Shown: in pieces, positions 47,401-59,509 of the stretch
Numbering within the stretch: the first letter of the stretch is position 1
Layout of the letters: every line of letters starts with the position of its first letter
Assembly (NCBI RefSeq): GCF_001649575.2
Contig: NC_051449.1
Location: forward strand, 21,071,851 to 21,135,850
Origin: Kryptolebias marmoratus
Taxonomy: Eukaryota; Chordata; Actinopteri; Cyprinodontiformes; Rivulidae
Length of the DNA stretch: 64,000 bases
Reading direction: 5' to 3'
Program-made: the position numbers and the translations under genes
Notes under the pieces: generated by a model
Seen by the model: only the letters and a program-made list of their open reading frames with translations
What the model was told of the DNA's origin: nothing
Database searches by the model: none

Positions 47401-50400
47401 AGATCCTAACAGGTCAATTTATTTAGATCAAATTTTTAACATTTTCACTGAAAACCTCAAAATATCAGAGTAATATCTCAGTCTTGAGTTAGTAACTTTC
47501 ATTTAGGACTGTTAGTTTTTTATTTATTATGTCAAAACATCGTAATATTCTCAAAATTTAAAAAGTTTTCTAAATACTGACAGTACAACATGTAAGTGAT
47601 GCAAATGGAAAAAACACCAACAACCTCATATTATTAAGGAGGCTCATAAAATCGCACATTTAATTTGTTAAATTGATCAATATCTGAGCAACATTTAAAA
47701 CAATTAATCTGAAAATCCTGAAATAGACATAATATTTAATGTCATTTGTGCATTTGGAGATTTAAGCAGCGTTAATGTTTCAGCAGTAATCTCTTTCTGG
47801 TTTAATTTATAACTAATAAGATAAAAAAAAAAGAATGATTTCTTTTTAAACAGACAACACAATTAGAAAAACAGGTGCACATTACAAAATAGAAAGTGTT
47901 AAAATATCAGATATTTGTTTAAAATGGCAACTTGCATTGTGTAAATTTATTATCTAAATGTACCTTTTAGACACTCCTTCAGCTGAATTATAGTTTCATG
48001 TTACAAACATTCATACATTTGGATGCTTCTAAAATATCACTGATTTAAAAAAAAAAACACTTTGGGGCCCAATAACACACCTTGTGGGACTCCACATAAA
48101 GTCATCTCTTATAAGAGATAGTTTTATGTTTTTAATGTGGGATTTTTTGGCGTTGTATAGCATAAACCTTTACCTCGTGTCACTTTTGCATCAGATGGTT
48201 ATTTATACAAAAAGTCGATCAAGTTGGAAAACGATCTGCTACAATATTTTCCACCTGAAATTTGACACAAAACAGAACGTGGGGAGTTCATCTGGTCAGA
48301 GTGACCATCTGATTCTAAAGTAAGGTGGTGTATTCATCAATTAAACAGTTTTGACATAATGACTCTGAAATCTTTGATAGTTATGGAATCCAAAGATAAT
48401 TATTTTTTTAGTCCTCCAGATTTCATAGTAACAATTTCATACCCCTTCCTGAAGTCAATCAGATCCCACCCCTGGGTATTACTTTTGTTTTAAAGCTGCC
48501 CGAACATCTTCAATTAGTTTTTACAAAATTCCCAGATCTTTGACACAGGTTTGTATTCATCAAACCAAGAAAAAAGTAACATTTTTGAGTTTAGTATTTA
48601 AAAAACTTCTAGCTTTAATAACTTGTAATAAGGGAACTTATTGTTGGGACAACAGGGAGTGTCTAAAACCAATAAATGTAGTCTCCTAAAGAGTATTTTC
48701 CCTGAACTGTGACCTCTGTCCTCCGCCTCGTAGGCTGTGGACTGGGAGAAAACCCTGGCCTCCCTGGACGTCGACAGAACGGTCGGAGAGACGGACTGGG
48801 CTGAACCGGGGACCGAAGCAGGACTGGCCATGTTGGAGTCCTTCATCGACGTCCGCCTCAAGCTGTTCGGCACCCACCGTAATGACCCGAACGCCGCTGC
48901 CCTCAGCCAGCTGTCCCCGTGGATCCGCTTCGGTCAGTGGCGTCACAGCGTTCACGGCGAATGTTAACAAAAGCAGAGTCTCATTGGTTTCGACAGAACT
49001 GTCAACATAATGAAAAACATCTCCTTTAATGTTCTCAAATGCTCATGTTAGGCTGCCACCTGATGGGGACTTTTTACCTCCACTTCTGTTAAACCGATGG
49101 GTGCCCATTAGATCAACGTAACAGCCTTTATGAATTATAAAACTATCTTTTTAAAGTTACAAAGTGTTTGATAAACTCACTCACCTGATCAGGTTTCATC
49201 TTTGTTTTGATGAATGTCGCTGGTCACAGATTTCCTGACAGTTCCCATGGACGTTTAAATCATTCGAGGAAAGGTTGATTGACTTCTTTTGTTGTCTTTA
49301 AATCCGTCCCAGGAAGCTTAATGCAAATTGAACCAATCCCTGCATATTTTCCTCAGTCTTGAACTTGTGAACGCAAATTGTCACTTCCTGGGATCCAAAC
49401 GTGTCCGACACTGGAAAATCCCATTTGTCGTCACATATTAAATCTGTGCAGGTCATCAGGTCATCCAAGTGGTACGAAACTGTTTCACACCATGAGCAAC
49501 TTTGTGTTTGAACAAATATTGTCCCTTGACAAGCTCTTTCCCTCCGCAGAGCGAGCCAGAGAATGGTTTGGCCCGATGGGCGACGATCCGGCTAAGAGTG
49601 ATGGCGAGCAGCAAGGGAGGAGTTTCCTTCTTAAATGGAGGAAAAAGTGCTTGCCCGCAGGAAGTGGCGGCACCTTAGATCGGAGCGATGTCCGAGACAG
49701 AAAAAGTGCGCCTTATAGTCCGGAAAATACTGTACTTTATTCATTACATTTGGACTTTAGCATCCAAACAGCTTTGTTTTGTTTCTATCAGGCGTACTTT
49801 AAATTTTGTATTTATTTTTGGCATGTCGAAGGAGAAAACTACAGAACAACGCAACCATTTGAACAAAGCTGCTGCATAGTCAGCCCTTTTAGGCAACGAT
49901 CACTAAATCTCGGCGGATCTGTTAAATCGGTGACTCGTGACTGCAGCCGTTCTCGCCTCTGAGGTTTCTGAAAACATTAGGTTGTCAGAAAAACGCCTGT
50001 TTCATTAGCAGTGCCTTCCTTTGAGACCATCTCAGGTTACCAAACTGAATCGTTTTGTTCCTGAAACTGACACGTTTTAATTGCCTGCATTTCCTTCTTC
50101 GTTCCGTCCATCTCTGGCTGACTTGTCGTCATCCTCTCCCACTTTTTTTTATTTTTTATTTTCCCTGTCCTTCTTTTCCCCTCCGAACAGGCCATATTTC
50201 AGCGCAGCGTGTGGCGCTGCAGGTCCGGCGCAGCGGGAAGAACGCCCACGAGTCTGTCGCCTCCTTCATCGAGGAGCTGGTGGTGCGCAGGGAGCTGACG
50301 GACAACTTCTGCTACTACAACACCAAGTACGACAGCGTGGAGGGTCAGTGGGAGCCTCATTAAACCTGAATCACAGTCGTTGTTCCCTCGCCGACATCGT

Positions 50401-51988
50401 TACGCATGAGTCATCTGCTCACAAGCAGAATGACTTTGTCTAAGTAATTACAGTGGAAAGGAAAGTACCTTTTTGTCCTTTAGTTCTCCTGAATGTTGGA
50501 GTGTTTGTGTGTTTCCCAGGTGCCTATGAGTGGGCTCGGAAGACGCTGAAAGATCACGCCAAAGACAAGCGAGAGTACCTGTACACACGAGAGCAGCTTG
50601 AGAAAGCACAAACCCACGACAAGCTGTGGAACGCAGCTCAGGTACGGATGACCTTTTTGGTTCAAACGGATCGTCCAGATCTTTTGAAATGGGTTTCTGT
50701 GTAAAACGTTCTGAAGGATTAATATCTTACCTGTTGTAGGTAGCTCTCTGAACGACCTCGGTTTGGTAAAAGCTTAATTCTGATCGAACCGACAAGCTAA
50801 CGGCTAGTCTGAACGTGGCCGAGGTTAAAGGAGGATCGCCACCATCTTAAGACGAGCTGTAGCACTTCCTGTGCAGCCTGGGGTCACGTCTCGCGGGATT
50901 ATTTCTGATGGAATGATCGTGTAACGTAGAAATGACGGTCACTGTGAAGGTTTGAATTGGTTCTTAAACGTTTGCATGAACTTGTCTGAGACTTGGGAGT
51001 TGTCAGGACATCATCAGTCTGCTGTGACCGAACTGATGAGCTCATTACGGCTCATCGTAGTGGATCCACTTCCAAACTGGATTGCAACTTAAAACGACCC
51101 CAGTCTTCACAGCAGTTTATCCAGATTCTATTATTTAAACCTTTTCATTGCCTTCTGTTTTGCATTTCGCGGTAATTCCAGCAGAAATAGGACGGAATTC
51201 CAGCTGAAAGTGCTACAGCTCACTGCTGCCGCCGCTGTTTGCTCTTCTGAGTAACCACAGGATTCTGTGTAAAGGTTTATAAATCATCTGCATGAGCCTT
51301 TAACCCGAGGCCATACAAATATAAGGATTTACATTTTCATAATCTTCAAAATGTTCAGACTATCTCTTTAGTTTGATTCTTAACCTATCAGATTATTTTA
51401 GCAGCAGCCATGAGTGTTAATCAGATTTCCCTAATGTTGAGGAAATGAGCTTCAGTGCCTCCCTTCCAACATTTAGTTAAATCTAATTCATCTTTTTTCT
51501 TTGACATCTCACTGATAAGTGCAGAAATAGATGAGAGGTCTTTTTAGTTTGGATCATCGTGTCGTCTGTTCTCTTGTTTTCCATCAGTACCAGATGGTAA
51601 TCGAGGGGAAGCTGCATGGTTTCCTGAGGATGTACTGGGCCAAAAAAATCCTGGAGTGGACTCGGTCACCGGAGGAGGCGCTCTCCATCGCACTGTACCT
51701 GAACGACCGCTATGAGCTGGACGGTCAGGACCCCAACGGTTTCGTTGGTGAGCGAGCAAAACTTTTTTTTTTTTCACCTTTTTAAAGAGACGCGTTGCTG
51801 ATTCCTAACTCTTGGCTTTTACACGCCTGGATCCCGCAGGTTGTATGTGGTCCATCTGCGGCATCCACGACCAGGGCTGGGCAGAAAGGCCCGTGTTTGG
51901 AAAGATCCGCTACATGAACTACAAAGGCTGCCTTCGGAAGTTTGACGTGGCTCAGTTCGAGAAGAAGTACTGTCCCAAAAAGCTCTGA
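44411..51988 (+). CDS. phr: Deoxyribodipyrimidine photolyase, class II CPD photolyase, complete
   Basis: FAD-dependent enzyme that splits cyclobutane pyrimidine dimers using blue/UV-A light. Coding exons: 44411-44657, 44733-44881, 46585-46767, 46968-47126, 48734-48932, 50191-50343, 50520-50641, 51588-51747, 51840-51988. Phases agree and the product is 506 residues. Features: basic, probably nuclear-targeting N-terminus ([11 protein letters not shown] and following Lys-rich stretch), [17 protein letters not shown] (about 67-83, antenna-domain start), then class II signatures [19 protein letters not shown] (about 344-362) and [20 protein letters not shown] (about 450-469) followed by [12 protein letters not shown]. 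All nine exons are open. The start is the first ATG in frame; no earlier in-frame ATG exists in the exon. Confidence 0.96.
46060..46245. repeat. Foldback repeat, partial right arm in phr intron 2
   Basis: Contains CCATCAGCTCGTCAGCCCTG, CCCCAAACTGAGGTTATTCA and CTACGACAGGTAAGATGTTA, matching the right arms of copies A, C and D. No left arm was found. Confidence 0.55.
47127..48733. other. phr intron 4
   Basis: An AT-rich intron. Apart from the LINE reverse-transcriptase motif at about 48064-48097, no repeat or exon was recognised. Confidence 0.5.
48060..48300 (-). mobile_element. Decayed LINE reverse-transcriptase fragment in phr intron 4
   Basis: On the minus strand the DNA at about 48064-48097 encodes [10 protein letters not shown], the conserved reverse-transcriptase motif of non-LTR elements. 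Flanking frames carry stops. The extent is uncertain. Confidence 0.4.
48933..50190. other. phr intron 5 with a repeat-derived open frame
   Basis: Holds a 194-codon frame (49378-49962) with no family signature and GCGCCTTATAGTCCGGAAAA at about 49709, a word found in common fish DNA repeats. The frame is therefore probably transposon-derived, not a gene. Confidence 0.5.
50670..51372. repeat. Foldback (long inverted repeat) element, copy F
   Basis: The left arm ATCTTACCTGTTGTAGGTAG, then GAACGACCTCGGTTTGG and GCTAACGGCTAGTCTGAACG, is typical of the family. The interior GAGCTGTAGCACTTCCTGTG pairs with AAGTGCTACAGCTCACTGCT near 51210. It begins within 30 bases after phr exon 7. Confidence 0.65.
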
Positions 51989-53170
51989 AACGGGTCGTGA
52001 CCTGATGGGTGCAAAGGAAACGCTAGTGATGTACATCTCCCTACATCATTGCCTTTTAAAGAGCTTTTTTATACATTTTTATCAGGGGATATTTTTTTTT
52101 CTGTTTGTCCCACACTGAAGGTTTTGTCCAAAACAATCAGGATGTTACAACTTTTTACTTTAAAAAAAAAAAAAAAAAAAGTAAAAGTCTGTCTGCTCAT
52201 CAAAATCAAGCTGTTTGTTTTTGTTTCCATTTGAAATATGTAGGAGGTGCTTTTTTATGGTAACAATTGTATCTGATTAAGAAGGTTTTGTTCTTAAATG
52301 TACTGTTTTCCTTCAAATGTCTTGGGGTATAAATGGATCAAATACAAACTCAACATTCTCTTTCTTACTTTTTTAATTTAAAGACTAATTCTAAACCAAA
52401 AGAAATCAGTGATCACTATTTGTTTTTCCCTTTCTTTCCCTGATTTTTATTTTTTCCTGCAATTCAACCAGTGGTGGTTTAAGCATGACCCTGGACAACC
52501 CTCCTGCTTCACACACCCCCCCCCACACACACACACACACACACTCAATGTTGACTGTTTACGACTTATAACTAATACCTTTAAATATGAGGTTTTACCA
52601 TTAAGAGTTTTATTTCTATCTGCAAAGTTCATTATGAAAAAGAAAAATGCGTTCGTGGCTATGAAGAGTAATTACTGAAATGTTCATTTCAACTAAGAAG
52701 AATTGAATTATAGATATCTTGAATACATTTAACAATCAAAAACATATTTTTTAAAGATTTTTAGATTAAATGCATTTTTACCAGTAGCCTAGAACTAAAA
52801 CTGTATGCTTTGTATTTCAATTTATAATCGTAAAAATAAGGTTATGGATATTTTAAGATTTTAATTGTAAGAGTAAGACTGTTATTCTGACAAGGAACAA
52901 AGTTATTATTGATATCTAAAATGGTGCTTGGAGAATGAGTGTGGTTTGATTATATGTTACAACAGCCTGCCATACAGGGAGTGAAATTCAGCCATCAAAC
53001 AGACAGAGACTGAGCACTTCTGTGAGAGGTGTGCTTTAGACGCATTATTGTTTGCTCAGGTTAATGCAGACATGCACGTTTCACTCTGCCAATACACTCC
53101 AGATTAATTACATTAAATGGGTAAAGAAAAGGCTTTCGATAAAAGCTGACATAATGAGAGAAGCAGCAGA
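51989..53170. other. phr 3' UTR and downstream AT-rich DNA
   Basis: No canonical AATAAA was found soon after the phr stop; an A run lies at 52162-52180, and AT-rich sequence follows. A C run and CA microsatellite occur at 52517-52543. No gene is seen. Confidence 0.5.
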
Positions 53171-53179
53171 GGCCAAAGA

Positions 53180-54240
53180 TGAGAGGAAGCTTGAACTTTC
53201 TGAACATCAAGGAGTCTTCCAGAGGTTTGAGACTGGGATGAAGGTCCAGCTTCCAGCAGGACGATGACCCTAAAATCACTGCTGAAGAACACTCCACTTG
53301 TTTAAGGAGAACCAGACAAATGTTCTGGATTAGTTCAGTCAAAGTCCAGACCTCAGTCCAGCTGAGAACGCCATACCACATCACTTTATTTCTAAATCAC
53401 TTAAAAACAACATAACTGCTGTCCAAAGTGCTGCACAAAACAGCGTAAAATAAAAGAAACGAAACAACTACAAAAAAGGAGCTACAGAAAATGATTTATA
53501 CCATAAAAGTTAAGAAGGGAAAGATTAAAGCAGACAATAACTCACTCTGGGTTAAAAGCCAAGGTAAAAAAGTGTGATTTTAAACAAGTTTTAAAAACAG
53601 CTAAAGATGGAGCTTGCCTGACCTGCAGCGGCTTTGTCTCCTCTGGATTTATAAAATGTCTTTGGGACAGTGGGACGATCTAAGAGCACGTAAGGGTGAA
53701 GCAGCTCAGACACATAAGAAGGTGCAAGACGATTAGGAGACTTAAAAACAAATAAAAGAATTTTAAAATGGATTCAAAACTGAACAGGAAGCCAGTGAAG
53801 GGAGGCTAAACCCAGAGGTATGTGCTCTCGTTTGTTTGTACCAGTTAAAAACCGTGCAGCAGCGTTCTGTTACAGCTGCAGATGAGAGAGGGAGGCCTGG
53901 CTATCGCCAGTCAAAAGAGAGTTACAGTAATCCAAACGTGACGAGATAAATGCATGGATCAGAGTCTTCAGATGTTGTCTAGAGAGGGGCTTGATTTTTG
54001 ACCGCTGCCTTAACTGGAAGAATGAAGACTTAACCACATCGTTGACATGCAAGTCAAGTTTTAGGTTAGGGTCCATCTGTGGTTTGATTTAAAGATTGTT
54101 GGACCCAAGCAGCACCATCCAACCTGAAGGAGCTGCAGCAGTTTGGTCATGAAGAACAGACAGAAACTCCAGATGTTAGATGGACAAAGATGATGGAGAC
54201 GGACCTGAAGAGACTTGATGCTGCAGGAGGTGAAGACACA
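53180..54240 (+). mobile_element. Decayed Tc1-like element split by a LINE insertion
   Basis: The left part (GAACATCAAGGAGTCTTCCA, then GTCCAGCTGAGAA at 53356-53368) and the right part (TCTGTGGTTTGATTTAAAGA from 54076) are contiguous in the related copy at 38100-38720. They are separated here by 707 bases of other sequence. Confidence 0.75.
53369..54075 (-). mobile_element. 5'-truncated L2-like LINE inserted in a Tc1 remnant
   Basis: The minus-strand frame at 53870-54076 reads FFQLRQRSKIKPLSRQHLKT and LIHAFISSRLDYCNSLLTG, the C-terminal part of a non-LTR reverse transcriptase of the L2/CR1 type. Downstream pieces (LLHPYV-like, PTVPKTFYKS-like) follow with broken frames to a 3' end near 53370. 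No target-site duplication was recognised. Confidence 0.75.
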
Positions 54241-54338
54241 AAATGGCGATGTTTTTTATTTAAAACAAGTACTTTTCCTCACTGAACCTGAATAATCCAG
54301 AATACTCTGCAGAGGTGCACTTTTTATACCCAGTCTGT

Positions 54339-56061
54339 ACACAGCAAATCCAGGAGGCCCAGATTAACACTGTCAGATTTGATTTCAACACTTTTAAAAG
54401 TGTCTATATGGGTCCACACCAGAAAGTGTTAATTTAACTCTTTTTGGAGAGTTGGTACCTTAACTCTTATGAAGTGTCAAATATCAAATCTGCTGGAGTT
54501 AATAATTTAACACTCACTAACACTAATTCAGTGTTAGATTTTAATATGAACTCTCACAGAGTACTTCTTAAGAGTTATTTTTAATCAATATTAAATAGGT
54601 ACTTTATTGTTTTGAACTTTTAAAAATTCTTTGTAAAATAAACATTTAATAAAGAGGCAATGATTTTCTCAAATGCATTTATTTCAAAATGTGCACTATA
54701 ATTACAAAACATATTACAACGTTGAATNNNNNNNNNNNNNNNNNNNNNNNNNNNNNNNNNNNNNNNNNNNNNNNNNNNNNNNNNNNNNNNNNNNNNNNNN
54801 NNNNNNNNNNNNNNNNNNNNNNNNNNNNNNNNNNNNNNNNNNNNNNNNNNNNNNNNNNNNNNNNNNNNNNNNNNNNNNNNNNNNNNNNNNNNNNNNNNNN
54901 NNNNNNNNNNNNNNNNNNNNNNNNNNNNNNNNNNNNNNNNNNNNNNNNNNNNNNNNNNNNNNNNNNNNNNNNNNNNNNNNNNNNNNNNNNNNNNNNNNNN
55001 NNNNNNNNNNNNNNNNNNNNNNNNNNNNNNNNNNNNNNNNNNNNNNNNNNNNNNNNNNNNNNNNNNNNNNNNNNNNNNNNNNNNNNNNNNNNNNNNNNNN
55101 NNNNNNNNNNNNNNNNNNNNNNNNNNNNNNNNNNNNNNNNNNNNNNNNNNNNNNNNNNNNNNNNNNNNNNNNNNNNNNNNNNNNNNNNNNNNNNNNNNNN
55201 NNNNNNNNNNNNNNNNNNNNNNNNNNNNNNNNNNNNNNNNNNNNNNNNNNNNNNNNNNNNNNNNNNNNNNNNNNNNNNNNNNNNNNNNNNNNNNNNNNNN
55301 NNNNNNNNNNNNNNNNNNNNNNNNNNNNNNNNNNNNNNNNNNNNNNNNNNNNNNNNNNNNNNNNNNNNNNNNNNNNNNNNNNNNNNNNNNNNNNNNNNNN
55401 NNNNNNNNNNNNNNNNNNNNNNNNNNNNNNNNNNNNNNNNNNNNNNNNNNNNNNNNNNNNNNNNNNNNNNNNNNNNNNNNNNNNNNNNNNNNNNNNNNNN
55501 NNNNNNNNNNNNNNNNNNNNNNNNNNNNNNNNNNNNNNNNNNNNNNNNNNNNNNNNNNNNNNNNNNNNNNNNNNNNNNNNNNNNNNNNNNNNNNNNNNNN
55601 NNNNNNNNNNNNNNNNNNNNNNNNNNNNNNNNNNNNNNNNNNNNNNNNNNNTCTATCATACAGGTTGAGCTCAACTCAAAATAATAGTTATAAACCATCT
55701 CAGAAAAAAATAACTTACCGAGCGCAGTAAATAACTCCGACAGGTGGAAAGTAAATAGTCCTGAAATGACTTGGCTTCTGTCGCTTCGCTTTGGTGGGAA
55801 TCTGTGATTCTGGGGCGGAGTCAGTGAATTAACTCCTTCAGTGTTCGAGCTGCTGGTGGAGTTCAGAGTTAAGAAGTAAAGAGTTATTGATTCTATTTTA
55901 ACACCTCTAGATTTGGGATGTATATTATTAGTAGTTAAAACAAAGTGTTTACGTATCAGAGTTACATGAACAGAATGTGACTCTATACGTGTAAAATTAA
56001 CTCTGCTTTTGCACAAAGTCTGCTAACACCAAAACATTTAACACTTTTGAATTTGCTGTGT
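54339..56061. mobile_element. DNA element with inverted ends, interior lost in a gap
   Basis: The left end ACACAGCAAATCCAGG (54339) and right end GAATTTGCTGTGT (ending 56061) are inverted. Inside each end, AACACT and GAGTTA-type words recur (AGTGTTAATTTAACTC left, TTAACACTTTTGAATTT right). Of 1723 bases, 924 are N, so a transposase cannot be excluded. It may be flanked by TA. Confidence 0.6.
54728..55651. other. Assembly gap (924 N)
   Basis: A run of N inside the inverted-end element; long open frames across it are artefacts of N translation. Confidence 1.
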
Positions 56062-59000
56062 ATACTTGCTGTATTTTAATGCACTCGTATTCACTAAAGC
56101 AGCAGTTCTGTACGCTGTCAGCTTCGTCATATCCTGTTTCCCAAGAGCGTTTCAAACACTGAATTTAAAGGGTTGTAAGGAGGCCGTTTCGTTTCCAGCG
56201 CATTCGCCCGTAAACAATCAAAACCACACGAATAAAAGCTTCTTACTGTGAAGAAACCCGTAGACATTTGTTGTGTTGAATCTGAGTTTCGTCATATTTC
56301 TTTATGAGCTTTCTTGGAGCATAAATGTAATTACACAAAAACAATTCTCCTCAATCCCAAGCCTAATTACATTCACTCTTAGACGAAGATAAAAGCAGTC
56401 CCTGCAGGTAACGCTGCACTTAAACCCAACTCACTAATTACATTAAGAAGCCTGCTGCTTTCCGTGGACTCATGGCTGTTGATTCCAGGGGAAGAGGCAC
56501 GTCTCTGTATGTTTTAGTTTCTAATGTGAACTAGTCGAAACTTAGAAATATCTGAAAGATGTAAATAAAGCTATTTTTGAGTATTAGACTTGATAGTCTC
56601 TGTTAGAAACTGTTGAGTTAATCACAGAACCAGACGGCTGAATGATTGGAGTGAGACACATTTAGAGTGAGTGCTGAAACTTAAAGCCATAATAAACTGT
56701 CAAAATATGGGACTTTTCAGTGTTTTTATTTAAATTTTCATCTGTGATAAGAATAACCACTAAATACGCATCATTCACTGCCAGAAGTCTGCTGCATAAT
56801 TAGTAATAACTGAGTGAAATCAGCAGTCATGTTTTGTTGCCAAAAATTGCGAGTCGTTTGTTTACATTCAAATATTGATGAGTTCACTTCTCGTCTCGGC
56901 TGGTGACGGATACTGAGTCAGTAAAATAATCCCCGGATGTAAACAGAGTCACAGACAGCAGGTCGAACAAGGAAAGGTAAACAAAACGGCAACTAAAAGC
57001 TGCGAGGATGAGAGTCGACAGAAGTCGAGTCATTTCAGGGAGGATGAGCTCTGCTGAGGTTATCCAAACTCTAATGGGAAGCTTTCCGTAACTGATCCTT
57101 ACTAACAGCAGAAGCTGGTTGAAAACAAACACAAGGATTATTTACTGTTTTCTAAAGCAATTTTTTAGAAAAACCCTTATGTACAACATGTTCTAAGTAC
57201 CCGAGCACCTTTTTACACCTTCTCATATTATTTTCACTCTTCAGTAAATTGTGGGTAGGTCCCACCTCCACCCACTATTTGTGGGTCAGACTTGGCCTCT
57301 CAGGTTTCCGTTTGGCGATCACTGCCCTAAACAATGTTGTGCCCCAACCATAACACTTAAATACTAACAGGTTCAAGTAGTTTCATAGAAACAAGGAGAG
57401 AAAATTCCTCCACATTCTGTTTTTTTACACAGTCATTCATCTGAGTTATTAAGATGCGTGTTCCTTTCAGACTGACATTTGCTGTCACTTTTGTATTTAG
57501 TCTTTACTTCCCACAGTTCTTCTTCATCTCTTCATTCATTTTCAGCATCAATTGGTCAGGAAAACAAAGGAATTGAAGGAAGCCGGTGGCTGAGGTAGGT
57601 ACAGTAACTGGAAATGTCTGATTGGTTTCTGGTATCTGCTAAAAAGTATGACTCTTCTGACTGGTGTTATGGAAAATTTGAATGATGTTAACAATGTTCT
57701 GCTTTCTGTAAAATGTATAACAACAATTATGATTTTTTTGTCTGGACACGTACATCAGTAGAAGACTTTATGAAGTTATTTTTCTTCTAATACTTTGTAC
57801 TGTAACAAGGTTTTTAAATGTTTTTATCTTTGTACTGTGTGCGAACTGAGGAGAGACTCGGTTCCTCCCTTCGAACACTGTCCTTGACGCTTAAAGCTTT
57901 TTGCCTTCTGAGTAAAATCCTTTTAAAAGACAAAGATCGATCTTTTTCTCATTCTTTGAAACACACATCTCACTATTTGATAAATATTTATTCCACAGCA
58001 CTGGAACGGTGCAAAAATGCAGGAGAACTTTATCGGACAAATGCCACAAAAGGTGCATCGTGCATAGAGGCTAAGTCCAAAATGAGGTGCAAAAAAAAAA
58101 AACCTTAGAGTGTGTATACTGGAGAGGTGATGAGAAATGTACCGCAGCTGAAAAGCAAACAGAAACTGAATCCAGACAGCTGTTTCACAAAACCCAGTTA
58201 GCGAATTAATCTGGGATTTTCTGTTTAACTTGACTTAACTGGTTGATCACACAAAAGCAGCAACATGTAAGATACCATGAAGCTTTATTTTGTACAGTCG
58301 GGTTCACGTACTGTGCAGACTGCTGGGTCCAAACCCCACCACCACCACTCTGAACCGAGGCATGCCTTGACTGTAGATTTTCTGTTGACGACATGTTCTT
58401 GTATGCAGGAAGACATGCTGAACCTCTGAGTCAAGTGACAGTTTTGTTTTGTACATCTTTTATGGCAATCATAAACTCAGAGGGTTCCAGAGAACCGGAC
58501 CAGGATGACTGAAAGCCCCTTGAGTGGGTTTAGAATTTACTTCCTGGTTTGACCAGTAGCCCTAGTGGATTCAGTGAGCATGTATTATCTTCAAGGATAA
58601 CAGGATGCAGTCTTTGATACATTACATATGTGTGAAGAAAATAAATGTACATTTGGCTTAGAAATGATTTATGCAAATTTTTGTTTTCCTCCCCAGTCAT
58701 AGAAAAAAGTGCAACATTAAATGGGAATTCTACAAAACTGCTTTGCAAGAAAAACCTGGTTTGTGAAAGAATTTGTTGCAGATCTCTGGAGAATTCAGCT
58801 GCTTTCCGCTGTTGATGCACCAGAACAGGATGTAACTGAGGAGGGAAGCTCGACGAACTCTTTGACTTTGTCCCCTGGGTCGTTCCTGCGCAGTTACCTT
58901 TAGTGTTGGAACAAATCTCGGCTCTAAAGGCAGACAGTAATCATGACAGAGTTGTATCTTGGGATTTAGGTTTCCCTTGTCAGAAAGCTTTTTGTATAAA

Positions 59001-59500
59001 GTGAGACATATAGTTAAAATAAAAATAAAAAATAAAAAAACAAAAGAAACAAAACAAAACAAAATATAAAAGGTTTACCAGAGTAAGTTCGACAAGCTGT
59101 TCTACATTTTCCCATCAGTCTAACAATATTTACCCTTTTAATACTGATATTTGTTATAATGTTGTAAAAAAAAAAACACATTTTCTACAAGCATTTCAGT
59201 TTGTTGCACAGGTTTCCCATTTAATATTGTCGTAACAACCTTGACACATAAAATGATTGCACAACCGTATTTAAACAATCTCTTTTAACGTTATTTTTCA
59301 GTGGCCAACATCCTTGTAAGAAAATGTCTTTGCTGATGGACCAACATTCTCTCTAGTCTCACATTTCTCCCTCACAGTTTTTTGTTTCTATCCATCCATT
59401 TATTTTCTACAGCAGTCTCAGGGAGACCGCAGGTGGAGGAAGCTTTACAAAATGACACAAGCTTCAGGTGTACCTTTTTCTCAACATGTTATGATTAAGT
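56062..59500. other. Intergenic DNA, no gene established
   Basis: No family signature in any frame. A CTCAGGTTTCCGTTTGGCGA word near 57300 resembles a hAT-type end. AATAAA on the minus strand near 58286-58291 and a short minus-strand frame (NDPGDKVKEFVELPSS near 58880) could mark a terminal exon, but the upstream splice site is poor. Confidence 0.35.
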
Positions 59501-59509
59501 CATACAGTT

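Noticed and set aside
49378..49962. 194-codon plus-strand frame inside phr intron 5
   Set aside because: No family signature; contains a common fish repeat word (GCGCCTTATAGTCCGGAAAA) and is bypassed by correctly phased phr splice sites.
54673..56016. Very long frames across 54728-55651
   Set aside because: Made of unknown residues from the N gap; no real sequence supports them.
58720..59062. Minus-strand frame piece NDPGDKVKEFVELPSS with a nearby AATAAA as a terminal exon
   Set aside because: An in-frame stop lies just upstream and the only acceptor lacks a pyrimidine tract; no family recognised.
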